Shown here in pieces: positions 28,679 through 37,885 of a DNA stretch of 64,000 bases. The translations under genes were made by a program, and so were the position numbers. Below the pieces are notes generated by a model, which had not been told where the DNA came from, made no database searches, and saw nothing but the letters and a program-made list of their open reading frames with translations. How positions within the stretch are numbered: position 1 is the stretch's first letter; the number at the start of each line of letters is the position of its first letter. Origin of the DNA: Desulfoluna spongiiphila (lineage in GTDB: Bacteria > Desulfobacterota > Desulfobacteria > Desulfobacterales > Desulfolunaceae); assembly GCF_900101345.1 (NCBI RefSeq), contig NZ_FMUX01000002.1, positions 434,001 to 498,000 of the forward strand, written 5' to 3'.

Positions 28679-29677
28679 ATGAAACAGAAAGCAAAACTAA
28701 GCATCATCGGCGCCTTTGTGGTGGGGGGCTGCCTCCTGGCCTCGGCCATGGTGGTCACCTTCGGGGCGGGAGAGTTTTTTAAAGACAAGGACCGTTTTGT
28801 CCTCTATTTCGAAGATTCCCTGAAAGGACTTGATGTGGGAGCCCCCGTGCGATTCATGGGGGTGAAGGTCGGCAATGTGACGGGCATCGACCTGGTGTTT
28901 GACATGAAGAACCTCTCCTTTTGTACGCCGGTCCATATCGAGGTGGACAGCGACCGGATCAAGCTCATGGACTACGGGGCGGATACCGAGCTGATCCTGG
29001 GGTCCATGGATGAAGATGATTTCAGGACAGAGCTGGTGAAACGAGGCCTTCGGGCACAGCTCAAGATCGACAGCCTGCTGACGGGAAAGCTCTATGTGGC
29101 CATCGGGTTCCACCCGGACAAGGCCTACACCCTCACGGGCAAATCCAAGGACATTGATGAGCTGCCCACGGTTTTGTCCGACATCTCGGAGCTGTCCCGG
29201 ACCGTGGAAAACATTCCCGTGGAGGCCATCGCCGACCGGTTTCTCTCCACGGTGGACGCCATCGATCGCCTGATCGTTTCGGTGGAAGAGAACGATACCT
29301 TCGGAAACCTGAACGAGGCCATGGGTGAGTTCACGGGCCTCATGCAGGAGGCCCGAAAATCCATTGCCCCCATCACCACGTCCATCGAAGGGGCGGCCGT
29401 GGAGACAAGGACCCTGGCGGTGAACTCCGGCGAGGGGATCCAGCGAACCCTGAAGGTCCTGGAAGAGGTGGCTGTTTCGTCACAGTCCATGGTGGAGACG
29501 GCGGAAAAGACCCTTGAGAGCCTGGACGCAGGTCTGGGTGCCGACTCGGCCGTTACCTACCGGTTGAACCGCATGCTCGGCGACGTGTCCGAGGCAGCCC
29601 GCGCCCTGCGGGCCCTGGCCGACTATCTGGAGCGTCACCCTGAAGCGCTGGTGTTCGGAAAGGACAAGGGGAAGTAG
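28679..29677 (+). CDS. mlaD: MlaD/Mce-family periplasmic lipid-binding subunit
   Basis: A 332-residue Mce protein with a single N-terminal membrane anchor (SIIGAFVVGGCLLASAMVVTF) and an Mce domain at about 35-120 (YFEDSLKGLDVGAPVRFMGVKVGNV). A long, probably helical C-terminal region (about 150-330) resembles other Mce proteins that build a needle or ring across the periplasm. A GGAG ribosome site precedes the ATG. A hairpin (TTCCCTGCAGAAGGGAA, about 28640-28660) lies between mlaF and this gene. Works with MlaE and MlaF. Confidence 0.88.
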   Translation: MKQKAKLSIIGAFVVGGCLLASAMVVTFGAGEFFKDKDRFVLYFEDSLKGLDVGAPVRFMGVKVGNVTGIDLVFDMKNLSFCTPVHIEVDSDRIKLMDYGADTELILGSMDEDDFRTELVKRGLRAQLKIDSLLTGKLYVAIGFHPDKAYTLTGKSKDIDELPTVLSDISELSRTVENIPVEAIADRFLSTVDAIDRLIVSVEENDTFGNLNEAMGEFTGLMQEARKSIAPITTSIEGAAVETRTLAVNSGEGIQRTLKVLEEVAVSSQSMVETAEKTLESLDAGLGADSAVTYRLNRMLGDVSEAARALRALADYLERHPEALVFGKDKGK

Positions 29678-29798
29678 GGACGGGGACCTGTCCTTGATTC
29701 ACCCGCCATGGATTCGCCACAACAACGAGATGCGGGATTTTTGGGATGCAACACGGTGATTGCATCCGGTCCCGCTTTGATGCCACTGGAGAAAAAAC

Positions 29799-30389
29799 AT
29801 GCCGAAGATTGTGAACCTGATTGTTGCGGGAGCACTGCTGCTCATGGCCGGATGCACCTCCTCTTCCACCGCGGTAACCTATCACCTGCTCCATCCCGTG
29901 GCGGCATCCGCGGAGGCCGGAAGCTGGGATCCGTCGACCTACGTGGTGGTGGGACCCGTTGACCTGCCGTCCTACCTGGACCGCCCACAGATGGTGGCCC
30001 GCAAAAGCGACCACACCCTTTCGGTGAACGAGTACCAACGGTGGGCAGAACCGTTGGATGAGGGCATTGCCCGTACCGTGGCGGAAAATCTGTCTCGCCT
30101 CACCGGGGGGGACAAGGTGTTTCTCTACCCCTTTGATACCCCGAAGGCCTCTGTTTCCATGCAGGTTTTTATGGACGTGGTGCGATTTGATACCGATGAG
30201 GCGGGAAAGGCTGTGCTGGATGTGCGCTGGGGGGTGAAAAACGGAGAGAAGGAGATGCTTTTTATGCGTCATACCTCCCTGTCCGGCGATGTGGAAGGGG
30301 CCGACCAACCGGCCCGGGCCAAAGCCCTGAGCCGGTTGGTTGCCGAGTTCAGCAGGGATGTTGCCGAAACCCTGATGAACGGGAAGTAA
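29799..30389 (+). CDS. ABC-type transport auxiliary lipoprotein (PqiC/DUF330-like)
   Basis: A 196-residue lipoprotein with the signal peptide IVNLIVAGALLLMAGC, whose Cys (residue 19) is the lipidation site. The mature part starts with a PqiC-like opening (TYHLLHPVA) and has VVVGPVDLPSYLDRPQMV, which matches the family that partners Mce transporters at the outer membrane. GGAGAAAAAAC precedes the ATG. Fourth gene of the Mla/Mce group and convergent with the gene at 30401. Confidence 0.82.
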   Translation: MPKIVNLIVAGALLLMAGCTSSSTAVTYHLLHPVAASAEAGSWDPSTYVVVGPVDLPSYLDRPQMVARKSDHTLSVNEYQRWAEPLDEGIARTVAENLSRLTGGDKVFLYPFDTPKASVSMQVFMDVVRFDTDEAGKAVLDVRWGVKNGEKEMLFMRHTSLSGDVEGADQPARAKALSRLVAEFSRDVAETLMNGK

Positions 30390-30400
30390 CACTGTGGGGG

Positions 30401-31309
30401 TCAGGTCATGGCTTTGAACATGCCTGTTACCCCGTCGCCTCCGGAGAAGTCCCCCAGGTCCACCCGCACCGGTTCCAGCAAGGTGGGGTCGACCCCGAAG
30501 CCTTCCATGATCAGGGTATCGAGGACGCGTATTTTGTGGCGCATCTCTTTTTCCGTGTGGGAGGGCCCGATCATGCCCTGCATCATCATGGTCTCCATGG
30601 TCAGGGTCTTTAATCCCTCTTCAAATTGATGGGCTTTTTCCGCTGCGGCTTCCATGTCCTGGCGGATGGCCATGAAGTGGTCCTGCAGGCTGTGGCCGCC
30701 GTTAAAGGAGCTCATGGTGATGATGGCGGTCACCAGGTGGGTCTCCAGGTCGGCGCCGCGGTTAGACAGGCCCTTGAGGAGCCGGTTGAGAAATCCCGTG
30801 GTTTCGTCGGTCCATCGCATCTTTTCACCCCGAAGCAGCACAAGGAAGAGATCGTCCCGTCCCCCGGCCAGATGGGCCCGTGCGGCATCCACCACGCTTT
30901 GCGGCGGGTTCGCCTTGACGTTGAGCCGTTTGACGAACAGCTCCATGCACTCCCTGGGCAGGGTGACGCTGACGGGCTCGGTGGCATCCTCCAGGGTGAT
31001 GTCGACGATGACCGTCTCCCCGCAGACAGCATCAAGGAGGGCCTTTTCGTCTTCGGACGTGCATCGGCACTCGGTGAAGAGGGGTTCTAATTTCAGCTTG
31101 GTCTGGCGGTCGGGGAAGAAGAGCAGCTCAAAGAGCATGTCCCGGTCGGGGTGTTCCTCATTGTCAAAAACGAGGCGCAGCTCCTCGGGCATGGTGATGG
31201 AAAAGGTGGACTCAAGAAAATGGGACATCTCTTTTTCAGGGGTGATACCCCTTCTGAGTTCTTCGAGAAGTGTGCGGGTCAGCTCCTCGTGTTGGCTTTT
31301 TTTGTTCAT
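30401..31309 (-). CDS. Conserved hypothetical cytoplasmic protein
   Basis: I do not recognise this 302-residue protein. It has no signal peptide or membrane segment, is rich in Glu, Leu and Met, and seems mostly helical, with MMMQGMIG near residue 250. AAGGAAAG upstream of ATG 31309 sets the start; the frame continues open to 31498 without support. Convergent with the Mla lipoprotein gene (11 bases between stops) and divergent from glpD. A candidate promoter lies at 31531-31558. Confidence 0.7.
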   Translation of the reverse strand: MNKKSQHEELTRTLLEELRRGITPEKEMSHFLESTFSITMPEELRLVFDNEEHPDRDMLFELLFFPDRQTKLKLEPLFTECRCTSEDEKALLDAVCGETVIVDITLEDATEPVSVTLPRECMELFVKRLNVKANPPQSVVDAARAHLAGGRDDLFLVLLRGEKMRWTDETTGFLNRLLKGLSNRGADLETHLVTAIITMSSFNGGHSLQDHFMAIRQDMEAAAEKAHQFEEGLKTLTMETMMMQGMIGPSHTEKEMRHKIRVLDTLIMEGFGVDPTLLEPVRVDLGDFSGGDGVTGMFKAMT

Positions 31310-31530
31310 GGTCTTTCCTTGTATTGAATGATCCATGGTTGAACATCTGGTAACAGGCCATACGCCTTCGGTATGGTCCAGAGTTTTGACGGGGCTTGTT
31401 TTTCGACATAGAATGGTCTTGGGCATGTCAACGCGCCGGGAAACGCATGGGGTGAGAATGTGCGGGCCGGTGTTGACCGGGCGGAATGAATGGGGCATGA
31501 GAAATGGAGTGAATGGCGCTACTTATTCAT

Positions 31531-31558
31531 AATATAACGGCTTTACGGCGCAGTGCAA
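31531..31558 (-). promoter_or_regulatory. Candidate sigma-70 promoter for the gene at 30401-31309
   Basis: On the - strand: TTGCAC, 16-base spacer, TATATT. It lies in the 370-base divergent region between this gene and glpD. The same AT-rich patch may also serve glpD. Predicted leader about 215 bases. Confidence 0.35.
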
Positions 31559-31679
31559 ATTAAATTTCGGCGGCAGGCCGTTTTGCGGGCCATGCCTCGG
31601 CATCGCCGGGACAAACGGGGTGGTTTCGGGCATGGATCTTTGGATTGAACCGATGTAACGCAGCGGGTAAGGAGGACTC

Positions 31680-33242
31680 ATGAACAGAACCGGGATGCTT
31701 TCTCAGGCAGCAGAGCGTGGACGCGTATGGGACATGATCGTGGTGGGCGGCGGGGCCACCGGCCTTGGGGTGGCCGTGGAGGCTGCCTCCCGGGGATACA
31801 CCACCCTGCTCCTGGAGCAGGCGGATTTTTCTCAAGGCACCTCCAGCCGAAGCACCAAACTTATCCACGGCGGTGTCCGGTACCTCCAGCAGGGCAACAT
31901 TACCCTGGTCCTGGAGGCGTTGCATGAGCGGGGGCTGCTTTTTCACAATGCCCCGCACCTGGCCCGTCACCAGTCCTTTATTGTGCCCAATTACAGCTGG
32001 TGGGAGGGCCCGTTTTACGGCATTGGCATGAAGTTTTACGACATGCTGGCCGGAAAGCTCGGAATCAAGCCGTCCAAGCACTTGAGCCGCGAGCGGACCC
32101 TTGAGCTCATCCCCACCCTGGAGCCGGAAGACTTGAAGGGCGGCGTGATGTACTACGACGGCCAGTTCGATGACGCCCGGCTGGCCATCACCCTGGCCTT
32201 AACCGCAGAGGATCACGGAGCCTGTCTTTTAAACGCCATGCGGGTGGAAGGGCTTATCAAGAACAAGGGGCTGGTGTCAGGGGTTCGGGCCGTGGACGCA
32301 GAAAGCGGTGACAGCCTGGAGATCATGGGGCGCAGCGTGGTCAACGCCACGGGGATGTTCGTGGATGAGCTCTGCCTGCTCGATGATGCCTCCCGGGAGC
32401 CCATGATCGCCCCGAGTCAGGGGGTGCACATTGTCCTGGATAAATCTTTTCTGCCCGGGGACAGCGCGGTGATGGTTCCCCAGACCGACGACGGCCGCGT
32501 CCTTTTTGCCGTGCCCTGGCACGACCGGGTCATTGTGGGCACCACGGATACCCCCATTGAAAAACCGGTCATGGAGCCCGGTCCCAAGGAGGAGGAGATC
32601 GAGTTTCTCCTTACCCATGCCGCCCGCTACCTCACGAAAAATCCCGAGCGGCGGGATGTCCTGAGCGTGTTTGCCGGCGTTCGTCCCCTCATCGGCTCAA
32701 CCAGCGCTAAAAAGACCGCGGCCCTCTCCCGGGATCACCACCTGGAGATCTCCAATTCAGGGCTGGTCACCATCGCCGGGGGCAAGTGGACCACCTACCG
32801 GAAGATGGGCGAGGACGTGGTGGACCATGCCATGAAGGTGGCCGGCCTTCCGGAACGCCCCTCACGAACGGCGTACCTCAACCTCCACGGCTGGTCCGCC
32901 GACGAAGCAGGAAACGCCCCTTACCCACTTTACGGCAGCGACGCCCGCCTCATCAAGCGTATCGAAAAAGAGAACCCGGACCTGGCCGGCCTTCTCCACG
33001 AGAAGCTGCCCTATCGAAAGGCCGAGGTGGTCTGGGCCACCCGAAATGAAATGGCCCGCACCGTGGAGGATGTCCTGGCCAGACGGACCCGCTCCCTGAT
33101 TCTGGATGCCCGGGCCGCAATGGCCGCCGCCCCGGAGGTGGCACAGCTCATGGCCGACGAACTCGGCAAAGACCAGGCCTGGGCCGACGCCCAGGTGCGG
33201 GCCTTTACGGAGTTGGCAACGGGGTACATTCTGGAAGGATAG
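31680..33242 (+). CDS. glpD: FAD-dependent glycerol-3-phosphate dehydrogenase
   Basis: A 520-residue flavoprotein that oxidises sn-glycerol 3-phosphate to dihydroxyacetone phosphate and passes electrons to the respiratory chain. It has the N-terminal dinucleotide fold IVVGGGATGLGVAVEA, the family signature TSSRSTKLIHGGVRYLQ, VVNATGMFVDE and GTTDTPIEKP, and a C-terminal domain with TRNEMARTVEDVLARRTR. AAGGAGGA sits seven bases before the ATG. It stands alone, with a repeat after it and no glpF/glpK nearby in the window. Confidence 0.93.
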   Translation: MNRTGMLSQAAERGRVWDMIVVGGGATGLGVAVEAASRGYTTLLLEQADFSQGTSSRSTKLIHGGVRYLQQGNITLVLEALHERGLLFHNAPHLARHQSFIVPNYSWWEGPFYGIGMKFYDMLAGKLGIKPSKHLSRERTLELIPTLEPEDLKGGVMYYDGQFDDARLAITLALTAEDHGACLLNAMRVEGLIKNKGLVSGVRAVDAESGDSLEIMGRSVVNATGMFVDELCLLDDASREPMIAPSQGVHIVLDKSFLPGDSAVMVPQTDDGRVLFAVPWHDRVIVGTTDTPIEKPVMEPGPKEEEIEFLLTHAARYLTKNPERRDVLSVFAGVRPLIGSTSAKKTAALSRDHHLEISNSGLVTIAGGKWTTYRKMGEDVVDHAMKVAGLPERPSRTAYLNLHGWSADEAGNAPYPLYGSDARLIKRIEKENPDLAGLLHEKLPYRKAEVVWATRNEMARTVEDVLARRTRSLILDARAAMAAAPEVAQLMADELGKDQAWADAQVRAFTELATGYILEG

Positions 33243-33305
33243 GCCTGGCACTCCTGGCGTTCAGTCACTTCGCCCGCCTTCTATGGTTAAAGTGCATGGA
33301 AGAAG

Positions 33306-33482
33306 GCCTCCGGCGGTGAGGTGTGCCACCTCGAAAGCAGGTTGCGAATGCGCTTTCCCCTTCGTTCCTCAGGGAAAATCATATTCGCTTTTGATTTTGA
33401 TTTTGATTGGCCTGAATTTGCTTTTTAAGGCCTGTTTGTTAAACTTTTTAAAAGTTTAGCCCCCGGCAGGGCCGCCGGAGGC
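33306..33482. repeat. Full composite intergenic repeat, inverted orientation
   Basis: GCCTCCGGCGG, hairpin CGAGGTGTGCCACCTCG, then the dyad GCGAATGCGCTTTCCCC / GGGAAAATCATATTCGC, a short TTTTGAT tandem, GTTTGTTAAACTTTTT with its dyad TAAACTTTTTAAAAGTTTA, then CCCCCGGCAGGGCCGCCGGAGGC. It sits between glpD and a convergent gene. The outer sequence CCTTCTATGGTTAAAG (33278-33293) precedes it. Confidence 0.9.
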
Positions 33483-33495
33483 CTCTTTGGCCGGG

Positions 33496-33843
33496 TTACT
33501 TTATCCCCTTGGCCAGGGCCTGGAGGCCTTTGCCCATGAGCCAGCACACAAGGGCGATGCAGGGAAAGACGATGAGGGCCGGTGTGTTGGCGAGTTTGGC
33601 CGCCCCCAGGATCAGCTGGCGCCTCACGGCGGAGAGCCGGTCGTCCAGGATGAGCTGGAGGAACCCCAGGTCTGCGGCCTGGTGCATTTTCAGCCAGGCC
33701 CAGCCCCCTTTGTTCACCACGAGCATGATCTGAAGGACCAGGGCTTTGAGGGTGACGAAGACGGAGAGAGTGACCCCTGCCAGGGGAAGGTAGGACAGGT
33801 AGTGGAGGACAACCGAAGTTGCCTTGGATGCCGGATGACTCAT
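33496..33843 (-). CDS. Small hypothetical membrane protein
   Basis: A 115-residue protein with two likely membrane segments: LPLAGVTLSVFVTLKALVLQIML (about 19-41) and a C-terminal one around ALIVFPCIALVCWLMG (about 88-104). The middle is amphipathic and basic. I do not recognise the family. ATG 33843 with GAGGT upstream is preferred to the open extension at 34023. Divergent from the TetR regulator gene at 34088. Confidence 0.62.
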   Translation of the reverse strand: MSHPASKATSVVLHYLSYLPLAGVTLSVFVTLKALVLQIMLVVNKGGWAWLKMHQAADLGFLQLILDDRLSAVRRQLILGAAKLANTPALIVFPCIALVCWLMGKGLQALAKGIK

Positions 33844-34009
33844 GGGGACCTCATGGGGGGTGTCTTGATGCTGTGTAAACTGAAATCGGGCACGCAACGT
33901 GGGCGTTGGTTTATTGGCTCGCATCACCGGTTGTGCGTGTGACCGCCAATCTATAATACGCTGAAGGGATTTGGCAACAGGGTTTTCATGGACGGAAAGG
34001 GCAATCGGG

Positions 34010-34038
34010 TTGATTCCCTCCACGGGGTGGGATACACT
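34010..34038 (+). promoter_or_regulatory. Candidate sigma-70 promoter of the TetR gene
   Basis: TTGATT, 17-base spacer, TACACT. The predicted start of transcription falls just ahead of the dyad at 34051. Confidence 0.5.
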
Positions 34039-34050
34039 CGTTGTTTTTTT

Positions 34051-34070
34051 ATGACCGGTCGGTCAGTCAT
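34051..34070. promoter_or_regulatory. Probable TetR operator
   Basis: ATGACCGGTCGGTCAGTCAT contains the dyad TGACCGGTCGGTCA with ATGAC/GTCAT at its ends, the usual form of a TetR-family operator. It lies right after the candidate promoter and 17 bases before the TetR start codon, which suggests autorepression. Confidence 0.6.
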
Positions 34071-34087
34071 AACCTAAGGGGGCTGGA

Positions 34088-34711
34088 ATGCCGAAGATTG
34101 TGGACAAAGAGGCAAGGCGGGAAGAGATCGCGGAGCAGGCGGCCCATCTTTTTTTCCTTGAGGGGTACGAGAACACGCCGGTCCGAGCCATCACCGAGGC
34201 GGCAGGGATCTCCAAGGGCTCTTTTTACGACTACTTTTCGTCCAAGGAAGAGATCCTCGGGTTCATCGCCGGAATGCGTTTCCGCATGTGGCGGGACTTG
34301 TTTGAAGGAGCCGTTTTTTCGGCCGCAGGGCGGGGCGCTTCAGCAGAGCTGTCGGCGGTGGTGACAGAGGCCATCCGGTCGGTGGCCTCCCTGACGCCCC
34401 ATACGGTCAACATGCTGGACCTCTGGCGCATCGCCATGCGGGGCAGGGGAAACGCGGGCCTGACCGAGTCCATGGACCGGGCCATGACGGAGCTTCGAAC
34501 CATCCTGGAAACGGTTGTGGACCAGGGAAAAGCCAGGGGCGAGTTTCGCAGCGACACCGACTCCCGGGCCACATCTGTGGGGATTCTGGGCCTGGTCTCC
34601 GGGCTCACCATGCATGTGAACATGATGAACACCGCCTCCATGGATCCGTCGCACATGGCTGAGAAGACCTGTAAACTGATTTTGTCGGGGATAGAAACAA
34701 AGCCGCTGTAA
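34088..34711 (+). CDS. TetR-family transcriptional regulator
   Basis: A 207-residue repressor. The N-terminal helix-turn-helix domain is clear: IAEQAAHLFFLEGYENTPVR, AITEAAGISKGSFYDYFSSK and EEILGFI. The C-terminal ligand domain is not specific enough to name a signal. AAGGGGG lies upstream of ATG. It is followed 23 bases later by a metallo-beta-lactamase-fold gene, its probable co-regulated partner. Confidence 0.88.
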   Translation: MPKIVDKEARREEIAEQAAHLFFLEGYENTPVRAITEAAGISKGSFYDYFSSKEEILGFIAGMRFRMWRDLFEGAVFSAAGRGASAELSAVVTEAIRSVASLTPHTVNMLDLWRIAMRGRGNAGLTESMDRAMTELRTILETVVDQGKARGEFRSDTDSRATSVGILGLVSGLTMHVNMMNTASMDPSHMAEKTCKLILSGIETKPL

Positions 34712-34734
34712 CGCGGAGATGGGGTATGTGAAGA

Positions 34735-35619
34735 ATGGTTGTTTCATTGGGGGACGATGTCTCCCTGATCGTGAATGCGGGATATGGCGGGTCAAACTGC
34801 CTGTATGTGGATGGAGAGTGCCGGGTTCTTGTGGAAACCGGCGGGGGAGAGGGGCTGTCGGATATTGACCCCGACGGCGTGGATCTGATCATCAACACCC
34901 ATCGCCACATTGACCATGTCAAGGGCAACGGGTTGTTCCCCCGGGCCAGGGTGTGTGTGCACTCAAAAGAGAGATCGGCCATGGGGGATGTGGACCTCGT
35001 GGCGGCCAGCGGAGGGTGGCATCGCCTCATGGGCGGGGGATTTCAGGATTACATGGATGAGTTTCCGGTGGCACCGGACCTGCTGTATCAAGAGCGTCCG
35101 GTCCACGGCACCCTGACGGACGGTGAGGTGATCGACTGCGGGCGGACCCGCATGGAGGTCCTTCACACCCCCGGTCACACCGCAGGCCACTGCGCCCTGT
35201 TTTTTCCCGAGGAGGAGATCCTCTTTGCCGGTGACATCTGCCTGACGGCGGTGGGGCCCAATTACGCAGACCCCGACGCGGATATCGATGAGCTCATGGG
35301 CTCCATTGACCGGCTCATGGCCTTGAAACCAAAGGCCCTGGTCTCTTCCCACAGCAAACAGGTGTTCAACGGCTCCTCAGCAGAGGTGCTGGCCGAGTTC
35401 CGGGGGCGTATCCTGCAGCGGGAAGAGAGGGTCCTTGCCGCCATTGGCGAGCAGCCCGCCGATATCCATGCCCTTGCAGCCAGGAGGCTGATTTACCCCC
35501 GTCACCCTACCTGTTTTGTGGTCTTCTGGGAAAAGAGCATGATTGAAAAGCACCTTCTCCGTTTGGAAAAGGCCGGGCTTGCGGAGGTCTCCGAGGAGGG
35601 ATTGTGGCATGCGGTGTAG
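34735..35619 (+). CDS. Metallo-beta-lactamase-fold hydrolase
   Basis: A 294-residue MBL-fold protein with the metal motif NTHRHIDHVKGN (HxHxDH), a later LHTPGHTAGHC (His ligand) and AGDICLTAVGPNYADPDAD, and SSHSKQVF towards the end. The C-terminal region is typical of the LACTB2/glyoxalase II branch with a winged-helix-like end (MIEKHLLRLEKAGLAEVSEE). Substrate unknown. Probably in one operon with the TetR gene. Confidence 0.83.
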   Translation: MVVSLGDDVSLIVNAGYGGSNCLYVDGECRVLVETGGGEGLSDIDPDGVDLIINTHRHIDHVKGNGLFPRARVCVHSKERSAMGDVDLVAASGGWHRLMGGGFQDYMDEFPVAPDLLYQERPVHGTLTDGEVIDCGRTRMEVLHTPGHTAGHCALFFPEEEILFAGDICLTAVGPNYADPDADIDELMGSIDRLMALKPKALVSSHSKQVFNGSSAEVLAEFRGRILQREERVLAAIGEQPADIHALAARRLIYPRHPTCFVVFWEKSMIEKHLLRLEKAGLAEVSEEGLWHAV

Positions 35620-35647
35620 AGATGCCTTCGGCAGACCGAGTATGAAA

Positions 35648-35731
35648 GGCGAATGTGATTTTCCCCGAGGAACGAGGGGGAAAGCGCATTCGCAATTTGC
35701 TTTCAAGGTGGCACACCTTGCCGCCGGAGGC
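35648..35731. repeat. R unit of the intergenic repeat
   Basis: GCGAATGTGATTTTCCCC ... GGGGGAAAGCGCATTCGC, hairpin CAAGGTGGCACACCTTG, end CCGCCGGAGGC followed by a T-run. Single unit without the L part, between two convergent genes. Confidence 0.88.
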
Positions 35732-35747
35732 ATTTTTTTAAGCTATT

Positions 35748-36368
35748 TCAAGGCTCATCCCGTTTTTTTTTGTTTTCCCGCACCGCATAGGCAATAAGCC
35801 CCAGGAGGCCCCCCCCCAGCACAGCGCCGTAAAAGGGGCTTTTGCCATGGTCTGAAAGGAACTGGGTGACCAGGCCGATGAAGAGGAGGTAGACGGTGAA
35901 GCCCATGCCAGTGAGGGCGCCGTCCGCAAGGGACGTTTTTACGGCGTGATGGCGAGGGAACCCGCCGAACCGGCTGAGGATCAGGCAGCCTATGGGGATG
36001 TAGGGGGAGAGGGCCTGGAGGTACGGATAGGCCTGGGGGGCCAGGAGCCGCAGGAAGAGTTCCAGAAAGGGGACGAGCATGGAGGCGCAGAGAAGGTAGA
36101 GGATCCCCCGAAGCACGGGAAGGACGTACCGAAGGGAAGGCGGGGCCTCTTTTTGGAAATACGAGGAGGCGGACGCCCAGGAGAAAAAAGCGTTGGCCGC
36201 AAGCAGAATCAGGGTTGTGCCGCCCCCCAGGAAGAGGGCCGGGACCACGCCGGTACTCACGGAAAAGACACTCACCAGCCAGAAGATACTGAAGAAAACC
36301 ACCCACCCCGGCGGATCGATCCACAAATCATAAAAAAAATGGCGGAAAAGATGCCCCATGACGTTCAT
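35748..36368 (-). CDS. Hypothetical polytopic membrane protein
   Basis: A 206-residue inner-membrane protein with about five to six hydrophobic segments (for example VVFFSIFWLVSVFSVSTGVV and YGAVLGGGLLGLIAYAV) and a basic end (RENKKKRDEP). Not recognised as a known family. ATG 36368 has AGGGAGC before it and is preferred over 36410. Confidence 0.66.
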   Translation of the reverse strand: MNVMGHLFRHFFYDLWIDPPGWVVFFSIFWLVSVFSVSTGVVPALFLGGGTTLILLAANAFFSWASASSYFQKEAPPSLRYVLPVLRGILYLLCASMLVPFLELFLRLLAPQAYPYLQALSPYIPIGCLILSRFGGFPRHHAVKTSLADGALTGMGFTVYLLFIGLVTQFLSDHGKSPFYGAVLGGGLLGLIAYAVRENKKKRDEP

Positions 36369-36593
36369 GCGATGCTCCCTGTGGCTCAGGTTGAGACAGC
36401 GGGCCCCCACGGGCGACCCCTTCGGGGACGTGCTATCTGATATATCACAAGTTCATAGCACAGTTTGGGCAGAAGGAGCAGATTATTCAGGGGGTGGCAG
36501 CGGGGCATTTTGGGGGTACGCCCCGACGCCCGGGCCCCGGTGCGTGTCCGGGGGCCGGGAATGCGGCTGATGCATGGGCTGAGCCCTCAGCCA

Positions 36594-36875
36594 TCAGTCT
36601 TTGCGGCTGATGACCTCCACGAGGTGGTAGCCGAAGTCGGTTTTGACGGGGCCGCTGACCACGCCGGGTTCTGCGGAAAAGACCACCTTGTCGAATTCGG
36701 GAACCATCTCCCCGGGCTTGAATTCGCCCAGGAAACCGCCCTGCTCACCGGAGGGGCAGGTGGAGAATTTTTTGGCGAGTTTGGCAAAATCGCCGCCGTT
36801 TTCTATTTTCTTCTTCAGGTCGTTGCACTCTTTTTCAGTTGCCACAAGGATGTGGCGGGCTTTTGCACTGGCCAT
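36594..36875 (-). CDS. ppiC: Parvulin-type peptidyl-prolyl cis-trans isomerase
   Basis: A 93-residue single-domain parvulin, the same length as E. coli PpiC. It reads ARHILVATEKECNDLKKKI, FAKLAKKFSTCPSGEQGGF, LGEFKPGEMVPEFDKVVFS and FGYHLVEVISRKD, all family features. No signal peptide, so it acts in the cytoplasm on proline bonds of folding proteins. Confidence 0.93.
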   Translation of the reverse strand: MASAKARHILVATEKECNDLKKKIENGGDFAKLAKKFSTCPSGEQGGFLGEFKPGEMVPEFDKVVFSAEPGVVSGPVKTDFGYHLVEVISRKD

Positions 36876-37010
36876 GGTGTTGTCCTTTGTCGATGACGAT
36901 GTGGTTTCAGGTCATTGCCGGTGTCCCGGCGGAGCATGGGCATCATGTCTCCCGGGTGATCACCGGCGTACCGTTTCTCTATACCATGGCCGGGGCCGGC
37001 GTGCAGAGGA

Positions 37011-37682
37011 TTATGTGGTGACGGTGCCCATGGTGCGGGTTACCCAGGCCGTGATCTCATCCGGGGATCCGGCCGACGGGTGGCCCGTGGTCCCTTGGGC
37101 GAGCCCCCAGCCGTAGGTGACGCCCAGAAAGAGCGCCCCTGCTTGTTCTGCGGCGCTGCGATCCGACGGCTGGTCCCCTACGAAGAGAAGGGAGGACGGA
37201 TGGATGCCCAGGGTGCGTGCACCGCGGACGATGGCATCGGCTTTGGAAAGGCCCCCTGTGGTGTCGCGTGTAAAGATGCAGTCGGGGTGAAAAAGGGCGA
37301 AGGAGGGCCCCAGAGGGGTTTTTATGTTTTCCAGGGTGTTTGCCGTGACAATGCCCAGGGGAAGGCCTGCGTCCGAGAGCCGTCGCAGCATCTCTGCAAC
37401 CCCGTCAAATAAGGGGACGTCGTAGCTCGTCGCAAACCTGTTCCGGTACTCTTGGTCTCCCTTTTCGGCCGCTGATTTGGGAAACCCCACGGCGCGAAAA
37501 AAGGCCGTCATGGGGCTGATGGGGACCCCGCTTCCGGCGATTTCCTTGAACCCTTCCACCGTGGGAATGGTCAGCCCCAGGTTATACCGGGTGTTCAGCT
37601 CTGTGCAGATGGCAAGGTGGGGGGGAAGAGAGTCCAGGAGGACCCCGTCCACATCAAAAAACACGGCGTTGAGTTCGGGCAT
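37011..37682 (-). CDS. HAD-superfamily phosphatase (phosphoglycolate-phosphatase-like)
   Basis: A 223-residue haloacid-dehalogenase-fold hydrolase. Motif I is FFDVDGVLLDS (nucleophile Asp), motif II GIVTANT, and motif IV VGDQPSDRSAAEQAG. The cap between motif I and II is small and helical, as in Gph/PGP-type enzymes. AAAGGAGG precedes ATG 37682; the frame is open to 37925 but without signal. Substrate unproven. Confidence 0.82.
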   Translation of the reverse strand: MPELNAVFFDVDGVLLDSLPPHLAICTELNTRYNLGLTIPTVEGFKEIAGSGVPISPMTAFFRAVGFPKSAAEKGDQEYRNRFATSYDVPLFDGVAEMLRRLSDAGLPLGIVTANTLENIKTPLGPSFALFHPDCIFTRDTTGGLSKADAIVRGARTLGIHPSSLLFVGDQPSDRSAAEQAGALFLGVTYGWGLAQGTTGHPSAGSPDEITAWVTRTMGTVTT

Positions 37683-37855
37683 GGTGCGATGTGCCTCCTT
37701 TGAGGTAGAGAGTTGCAGGGGGATTGCTCCACCCCGCCCACCATACCAGAAAAAGTCCCTCAACAGCTCACGCTTTCTTTCGCCTTGCAGCGGCATGACC
37801 GGGAGCTTGATATCAACGGGGGCATTGCCTGCGCATCCGTTCGTAAATGGAAGTG

Positions 37856-37885
37856 TTGACAGTGCTTTTGCGGTGCTGGTATCAT
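37856..37885 (+). promoter_or_regulatory. Candidate sigma-70 promoter for the DUF2845 gene
   Basis: TTGACA, 18-base spacer, TATCAT in the 434-base divergent region between the HAD phosphatase and the gene at 38116. It would give a leader of about 225 bases; nothing else definite is seen in the region. Confidence 0.45.
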
